A stretch of 55,984 nucleotides of DNA from Galactobacter sp052108535 (GTDB lineage: Bacteria > Actinomycetota > Actinomycetes > Actinomycetales > Micrococcaceae): NCBI GenBank assembly GCA_052108535.1, contig JBQDZM010000018.1, positions 1-55,984 of the forward strand. Reading direction: 5' to 3'. Within the stretch, counting starts at the first letter, position 1; each line of letters begins with the position of its first letter. The notes beneath the pieces were generated by a model. That model had not been told where the DNA came from. It worked only from the letters and a program-made list of their open reading frames with translations, and did not search any database. The position numbers and the translations under genes are program-made. This document shows positions 52,088 to 55,984 of the stretch, piece by piece.

Positions 52088-52786
52088 TCAGCGGGTCAGC
52101 AGCCCCTGACCGGCGGCCTCCGCTCGCGTGAGCAGGCCCTGACCCGCGGCGCCTCGGGCTGCGGCCCACGGTCCGCCCTCCTCGATGAGTGCGGCCTGCT
52201 CCCGGTCCCCGACCCGGACCGGGGTCCAGCCCGTGGCCGCGATCAGGGCAAGGACCTTCCGCACCGCGTCAGCGGCGGCGGCTTCGGACTCCACCACGTA
52301 CGGGAGCACCACGTCGTCTCCGGGTTGCGGCCGGTTCAGCCGGTCGGCACGGACGTGGGTGAAACAGTGAAGATGCGCCGTTCCGGGAGGCAGAGCCGCC
52401 GCCACGACGGCCGCCGCGGAGCCGCCCGGCACGGCCATCGCCAGCTTGGGACCCAACGCCGTCATCTCGTACGGATTGCTCACGTCCAGCACCACCTTGC
52501 CCAGGAGCAGGTCCCGGACCGGTTCCAGCACCTCGGTCAGGGCGGGCCCCCAGGGGACGGCAGGCACCACCACGTGCGCGGCCGCCACGGCCTCGCGGAG
52601 CGAGCCGGTGACGTGCCCGACGGCGTGGGGCACGTCGTCGGACACATCCTCCAGCACCCAGCCGGCCTGGGTCGGGTTCCTGGCCCAGACCAGCACGTGG
52701 CCACCGCCGCGCGCCACGAGCGTGGCGACGGCGGTGGCCATGGTGCCACCTCCCAGGACGGCGACCGTGACGGGGAGAGGACTCAG
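52088..52786 (-). CDS. NADPH-dependent F420 reductase-like oxidoreductase (probable CTG start)
   Basis: A 232-aa NADP-binding protein of the F420:NADP oxidoreductase (NADP_oxidored) family. The dinucleotide motif VTVAVLGGGTMATAVATLVARGG (in parts, about 6-28) is followed by VVVPAVPWGPALTEV, LDVSNPYEM and HCFTHVRAD. The first ATG in frame (52741) would cut the Rossmann motif in half; upstream there is no ATG, GTG or TTG until the frame runs into the monooxygenase gene, but a CTG at 52786 overlaps that gene's stop as CTGA, exactly as the other coupled pairs here use NTGA. CTG is therefore proposed as the start. The C-terminus carries a tandem AGQGLLTR repeat. Confidence 0.7.
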   Translation of the reverse strand: MSPLPVTVAVLGGGTMATAVATLVARGGGHVLVWARNPTQAGWVLEDVSDDVPHAVGHVTGSLREAVAAAHVVVPAVPWGPALTEVLEPVRDLLLGKVVLDVSNPYEMTALGPKLAMAVPGGSAAAVVAAALPPGTAHLHCFTHVRADRLNRPQPGDDVVLPYVVESEAAAADAVRKVLALIAATGWTPVRVGDREQAALIEEGGPWAAARGAAGQGLLTRAEAAGQGLLTR

Positions 52787-53079
52787 AGGTCCACGACCTC
52801 GAACTCGAGCAGGCTGGCGCCGGTGGCCACGGGTTTCTTCCCCTCATGGCCGGAGTGGGCGGCGGCCGCACGATTCTCTGCCCAGTCCTTGAAATCTTCC
52901 TCGGTGGCCCACTGGGTCACCACGAAGTAGCGGGTCTCGCCAGCGGTGGGACGCAAGAGCTGGAAGCCCTCGAAGCCCGGGGAGGAATCCACCGAATGCT
53001 TACGGGCCGCAAAACGCTTCTCCAACTCGGGGCCGGCCCCCTCGGGGACCTCGATGGCGTTGATCTTGATGACGGACAT
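52783..53079 (-). CDS. mhuD: Haem-degrading monooxygenase, MhuD type
   Basis: A 98-aa ABM-fold protein closely resembling Mtb MhuD (KINAIEVPEGAGPELEKRF, SPGFEGFQLLRP and PVATGASLLEFEVV shared in order, from memory). The three MhuD active-site residues are at identical numbers: Asn7, Trp66 and His75, the last the haem-iron ligand in AHSGH. MhuD opens haem to mycobilin without releasing CO and frees iron. ATG 53079 follows GGAGG by 7 bases. Its stop overlaps the downstream oxidoreductase's proposed CTG. Automatic annotation would probably say antibiotic biosynthesis monooxygenase. Confidence 0.88.
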   Translation of the reverse strand: MSVIKINAIEVPEGAGPELEKRFAARKHSVDSSPGFEGFQLLRPTAGETRYFVVTQWATEEDFKDWAENRAAAAHSGHEGKKPVATGASLLEFEVVDL

Positions 53080-53154
53080 TGCTTGCCTCCTCAAGGGACG
53101 TGATCGTGAATAACTTCATCGTTGCACACCGGGGTGACCGGTCGGCGCCTGAGG

Positions 53155-54219
53155 TTACTTCCCGACGTTCTCGGGGATACCCTGCGGGTTGATTTCTGAC
53201 GTCTCCACGGCCTCGTCCTGCAAGCCCCAGCGTTCCAGTACCTTGGCGTAGGAGCCGTCATCCAGGGCGGATTGGATCACGGTGTGGATCGGTTCGATCA
53301 GCCCGTTGCCCTTATCCGTGCCGATGGCGATCGGTGCGGTGTCCGGCCAACCGCCCTCAACGGTGCCGACCACCTTGAACTTCCCATCACCGGTCTTCAC
53401 CTGGAACTGAGAGGTGGGGGTGGGACCCAGGAAGCCATCGATGCGTCCGGAAGCGATGGCTAAGGTGGAGGCGGCCATGTCGTCGTAGTACACCAGGTCG
53501 GCGGGCTTCTTGCCCTGGTCCTTCAGCGTCTTGTTCCACTCAAGCAACACCTTTTCCTGGTTGGTGCCGGAGCTGACGGAGAGCTTCAGTCCCGAGATGT
53601 CCTCTGCCGCAGTGATGCTCTTGATGTCGGAGTCTGCGGAGACCAGGAAACCTAGGAGGTCCTGGCGGGTGGAGGCGAAATCGAAGAGTTTCTTGCGTTC
53701 GTCCGTGACCGTGACGTTGGAGGCCACAATGTCGTATTTGCCCGATTGCACGCCCAGCGGCCAGTCAGACCACGAGACGTTCACGATCTTGAGCTTCAGG
53801 CCCAGGCCGTCGGCGACCAGCTGAGCCAGGTCAGCCTCCTCGCCGACCACGGTCTTATTGTCATCCTCCGCCAACTGTCCCAACGGAGGGGCGGAGGCGG
53901 CCGTCGCGACCGTCAGGGTCCCCGGCGGCACGGGGGTGAACCCGGACTCCTTTAGCTGCTTCACGGCCTCCGGTACCTGGTCCAGTCGGATCCGGTCCTT
54001 CACGTTGGCGCTGCTGAGGTCGAACTCATGGCTGGTGGCCGCGACCTTACGCTGCTCCGGCGACGAACGGGAGGAAAGCACCGCCACCGTCACGGACGCT
54101 GCGACGGCCACGACGGCCACCGCGCCGACCCCCGTCACAAGTTTCTGTTTGAAGGAGAGCCGCTTCCGTTGAGCGGTCGCTGGCTGGGTGGGGTTCTCGG
54201 GGGTACGGGGTGTGGTCAT
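53155..54219 (-). CDS. Amino-acid ABC transporter substrate-binding protein
   Basis: A 354-aa family-3 solute-binding protein. An N-terminal cytoplasmic/basic segment (1-28) and a single hydrophobic helix (about 29-50, VTGVGAVAVVAVAASVTVAVL) replace a lipoprotein signal; no lipobox Cys is present, so it may be membrane-tethered. The binding fold (about 100-335) has GEEADLAQLVADGLGLKLKIVN, GKYDIVASNVTVTDERKKLFDFAS and VSSGTNQEKVL. Ligand probably a polar amino acid. It is last in the operon after the ATPase; 74 bases separate them. Confidence 0.88.
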   Translation of the reverse strand: MTTPRTPENPTQPATAQRKRLSFKQKLVTGVGAVAVVAVAASVTVAVLSSRSSPEQRKVAATSHEFDLSSANVKDRIRLDQVPEAVKQLKESGFTPVPPGTLTVATAASAPPLGQLAEDDNKTVVGEEADLAQLVADGLGLKLKIVNVSWSDWPLGVQSGKYDIVASNVTVTDERKKLFDFASTRQDLLGFLVSADSDIKSITAAEDISGLKLSVSSGTNQEKVLLEWNKTLKDQGKKPADLVYYDDMAASTLAIASGRIDGFLGPTPTSQFQVKTGDGKFKVVGTVEGGWPDTAPIAIGTDKGNGLIEPIHTVIQSALDDGSYAKVLERWGLQDEAVETSEINPQGIPENVGK

Positions 54220-54293
54220 GATGGCCTTTTTCGCGGCTGCGATCGGGTCGGATCGGGTTTATGGGTTGGGGGAGTTCTGGGAGTGCTGGGTGC

Positions 54294-55094
54294 TCAGAGC
54301 ACGCGAGAGACAAAGTCCCTAGTCCGCGGGTTCGTGGGATGCGTGAGCAGTTGTTCGGGAGTGCCGGATTCCACGATGCGGCCGGCGTCCATGAAGACGA
54401 TGCGGTCGGAGACCTCGCGGGCAAAGCCGATCTCGTGAGTGACGATCACCAGGGTGGTGCCGGTGGACGCCACGGTGCGGATCACGTCAAGCACCTCGCC
54501 CACCAGCTCCGGGTCCAGCGCGGAGGTCGGTTCGTCGAAGAGCAGGACCTTGGGCTGCAGGGCCAGCGCCCGGGCGATGGCCACGCGTTGTTGCTGACCA
54601 CCCGAGAGCTGGCGTGGGTACTTCTCCGCATGCTCCGTGAGCCCCACGCGGGCCAACAGCGTGCGGGCCCTGTCCTGGGCCTCGGGGCGTTTGAGCAACT
54701 TCAGTGAGGTCGGGGCGATCGCCACGTTCTCCAAGGCGCTCAGGTGCGGGAAGAGGTTGAAGTGCTGGAAAACCAACCCCACACTTCCTCGCTGGCGCAG
54801 CACGTCACGTTCTGGCAGTTCCACGAGTCGCTCGCCCTTGCGGGTATAGCCAATGTGCTCACCGTCCACGGTGACCTGGCCGGCGTCGACCGGTTCCAGG
54901 TGGTTGATGGTGCGCAGCAGCGTGGACTTGCCGGAACCGGAGGGGCCGATCAAGGTAACGACCTCACCCGGGGCCACGGTGAGACTGACATCGTGGAGCA
55001 CCTGGATGTCGCCAAAGAACTTGTTCACGTGGTTGATACGGACCTCTGCCCCGCCCAGTTGGCTGGGGGCAACCGCAGAGATCGTGGCGGTCAT
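54294..55094 (-). CDS. Amino-acid ABC transporter ATP-binding protein
   Basis: A 266-aa GlnQ-like ATPase. Walker A GPSGSGKST (about 49-57), Q-loop VFQHFNLFPHLSALENV, signature LSGGQQQRVAIARAL, Walker B VLLFDEPTSALDPE and switch His in VTHEIGFAREV are complete. It drives import of polar amino acids with the permease upstream and the binding protein downstream. ATG overlaps the permease stop by 4 bases (ATGA). Confidence 0.94.
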   Translation of the reverse strand: MTATISAVAPSQLGGAEVRINHVNKFFGDIQVLHDVSLTVAPGEVVTLIGPSGSGKSTLLRTINHLEPVDAGQVTVDGEHIGYTRKGERLVELPERDVLRQRGSVGLVFQHFNLFPHLSALENVAIAPTSLKLLKRPEAQDRARTLLARVGLTEHAEKYPRQLSGGQQQRVAIARALALQPKVLLFDEPTSALDPELVGEVLDVIRTVASTGTTLVIVTHEIGFAREVSDRIVFMDAGRIVESGTPEQLLTHPTNPRTRDFVSRVL

Positions 55095-55984
55095 CGGGTG
55101 CCCTCCTTGCTGAGTTCTGGCGTGGGTTTATTTCTGGGTTCTTCCTCACCGAGCCAGCTCCAGGTGCGCTTGAGTGCGGCGCGGGCCTTAGCGAGCGGGG
55201 TGGGCGGGAGGACACGCGAGGTTCCGCGGGAGAAGCGGCGTTCCACGTAGTACTGCACCACCGAGAGCAGGGTGGTGATCACGGCGTACCAGATGCAGGC
55301 CACCAACAGCATCGGAATGACCTTGCCGTTGCGGTTGTAGATGACCTGCACGGTGTAGAAGATTTCCGGCAACGCCACGATGAAGACCACGGAGGTGCCC
55401 TTCACGAGTCCGATGATCAGGTTGAAGGCGTTGGGCAGGATGGCCTGCGCCGCCTGCGGCAACACGATCTTGAAGAAGCGGGTGTGGGCAGGCAATCCCA
55501 GGGCTGCTGAGGCCTCCCGCTGGCCGTCATCCACGGAGAGGATGCCCGCCCGGATGATCTCCGAGGCGTAGGCGGCCTCGTGCAAGGTGATGCCGATCAG
55601 GGCGGCGGCGAAGGCGGTGATGGTGGTGGTGGTTTGGAACTCCACCAACCAGTAGTCCTGGGTGAACGGTGTCCCCACCCCCAGCGTCGGGTAGAGGTAG
55701 CCCAGGTTGTAGAAGACCAGGATCAGCACCACGAGCGGCACCGAACGGAAGAACCAGACGTAGAGCCAGGCCGGGCCGCGCAGGAGCGGGGACGGGGAAA
55801 GCCGCAGCAGGGCGATACCCGTGCCGAAGACGAAGGCCAGCACCGTGCCGAGCACGGTGAGCCACAAGGCCAGGCCGAGTCCGTTCAGGATGGCCGGTGA
55901 GAAGAAGTTCTCCGCGAAGACCCCCCATTCCCAACGAGGGTTGCGGAAGAGGGAGACCACGAACTGGAGCAGGACGAAGGCTAG
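55091..55984 (-). CDS. Amino-acid ABC transporter permease (partial, start beyond window)
   Basis: At least 297 aa of a HisM/GlnP-type permease. The frame is open to the window's end: the eight codons before the GTG at 55960 read LAFVLLQF, which suits the expected first helix, so the true start lies outside. The central EAA-like loop is AYASEIIRAGILSVDDGQREASAALGLP with ILPNAFNLIIGLVKGTSVVF after it. The C-terminal tail is charged (EEEPRNKPTPELSKEG). It makes an importer with the two genes downstream. Confidence 0.9.
   Translation of the reverse strand, partial: LAFVLLQFVVSLFRNPRWEWGVFAENFFSPAILNGLGLALWLTVLGTVLAFVFGTGIALLRLSPSPLLRGPAWLYVWFFRSVPLVVLILVFYNLGYLYPTLGVGTPFTQDYWLVEFQTTTTITAFAAALIGITLHEAAYASEIIRAGILSVDDGQREASAALGLPAHTRFFKIVLPQAAQAILPNAFNLIIGLVKGTSVVFIVALPEIFYTVQVIYNRNGKVIPMLLVACIWYAVITTLLSVVQYYVERRFSRGTSRVLPPTPLAKARAALKRTWSWLGEEEPRNKPTPELSKEGTR

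Overview
The window is GC-rich, gene-dense actinobacterial chromosome, most likely from the Micrococcales (Micrococcaceae-like). The evidence is the gene order dut-DUF3710-OB-DUF3159-trkA-trkA-permease-TRAM methyltransferase (as in Mycobacterium tuberculosis Rv2697c to Rv2689c), a sigR/rsrA pair with a GGAAT-N19-GTT promoter, multifunctional 2-oxoglutarate dehydrogenase/decarboxylase (kgd), ribosomal protein bL37, an MhuD-type haem-degrading enzyme, a tmRNA tag AESKRTDFALAA, and many apparently leaderless genes. Species cannot be fixed from the sequence alone. It is core chromosome: no insertion sequence, integrase, prophage, CRISPR array, rRNA or tRNA gene was seen.

Layout. 1-7.4 kb: dUTPase, three small conserved actinobacterial genes, two TrkA/RCK proteins, a KimA/KUP-like APC permease and an RNA methyltransferase. 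7.5-12.7 kb: aconitase with a palindrome in its 5' leader, a DUF402 protein, an unknown protein and an aldo/keto reductase. 12.8-17.3 kb: ftsE-ftsX-M23 coiled-coil peptidase (septal wall hydrolysis), then smpB and ssrA (trans-translation). 17.5-18.3 kb: a toxin-antitoxin pair just behind ssrA. 18.5-24.9 kb: a small membrane protein, the minus-strand operon doxX-like/aroA/rsgA/hisN, divergent sigR-rsrA, bL37 and an SGNH-like protein. 24.9-28.8 kb: kgd.

29.0-31.6 kb: two CNNM/CorC-type membrane proteins behind an unusual leader that combines a leaderless Arg/Pro-rich reading frame with mutually exclusive RNA pairings. 31.6-33.4 kb: a metal ABC transporter (ATPase and permease) behind a Zur-like operator. 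33.4-43.2 kb: a complete glycogen cluster, glgP-glgB-glgC-glgA-glgX, with a GT5-type synthase. 43.2-47.4 kb: a small membrane protein, a Fur/Zur regulator, a metallo-beta-lactamase-fold protein, a sulfurtransferase, a zinc alcohol dehydrogenase and a HIT protein. 47.4-51.4 kb: HrpA helicase. 51.4-53.1 kb: azoreductase, then a two-gene operon of an MhuD-type haem-degrading enzyme and an NADP-binding F420-type oxidoreductase that appears to start at CTG. 53.2 kb to the end: a polar amino-acid ABC transporter whose permease runs off the window.

Tight packing is a theme: many gene pairs overlap by four bases as NTGA (ATGA, GTGA, TTGA and probably CTGA), which suggests translational coupling. At least seven genes have a TANNNT -10 box 6-9 bases before the start codon and no Shine-Dalgarno, as expected for leaderless mRNAs. 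The strongest candidate for a new regulatory device is the leader at about 29,000-29,192.
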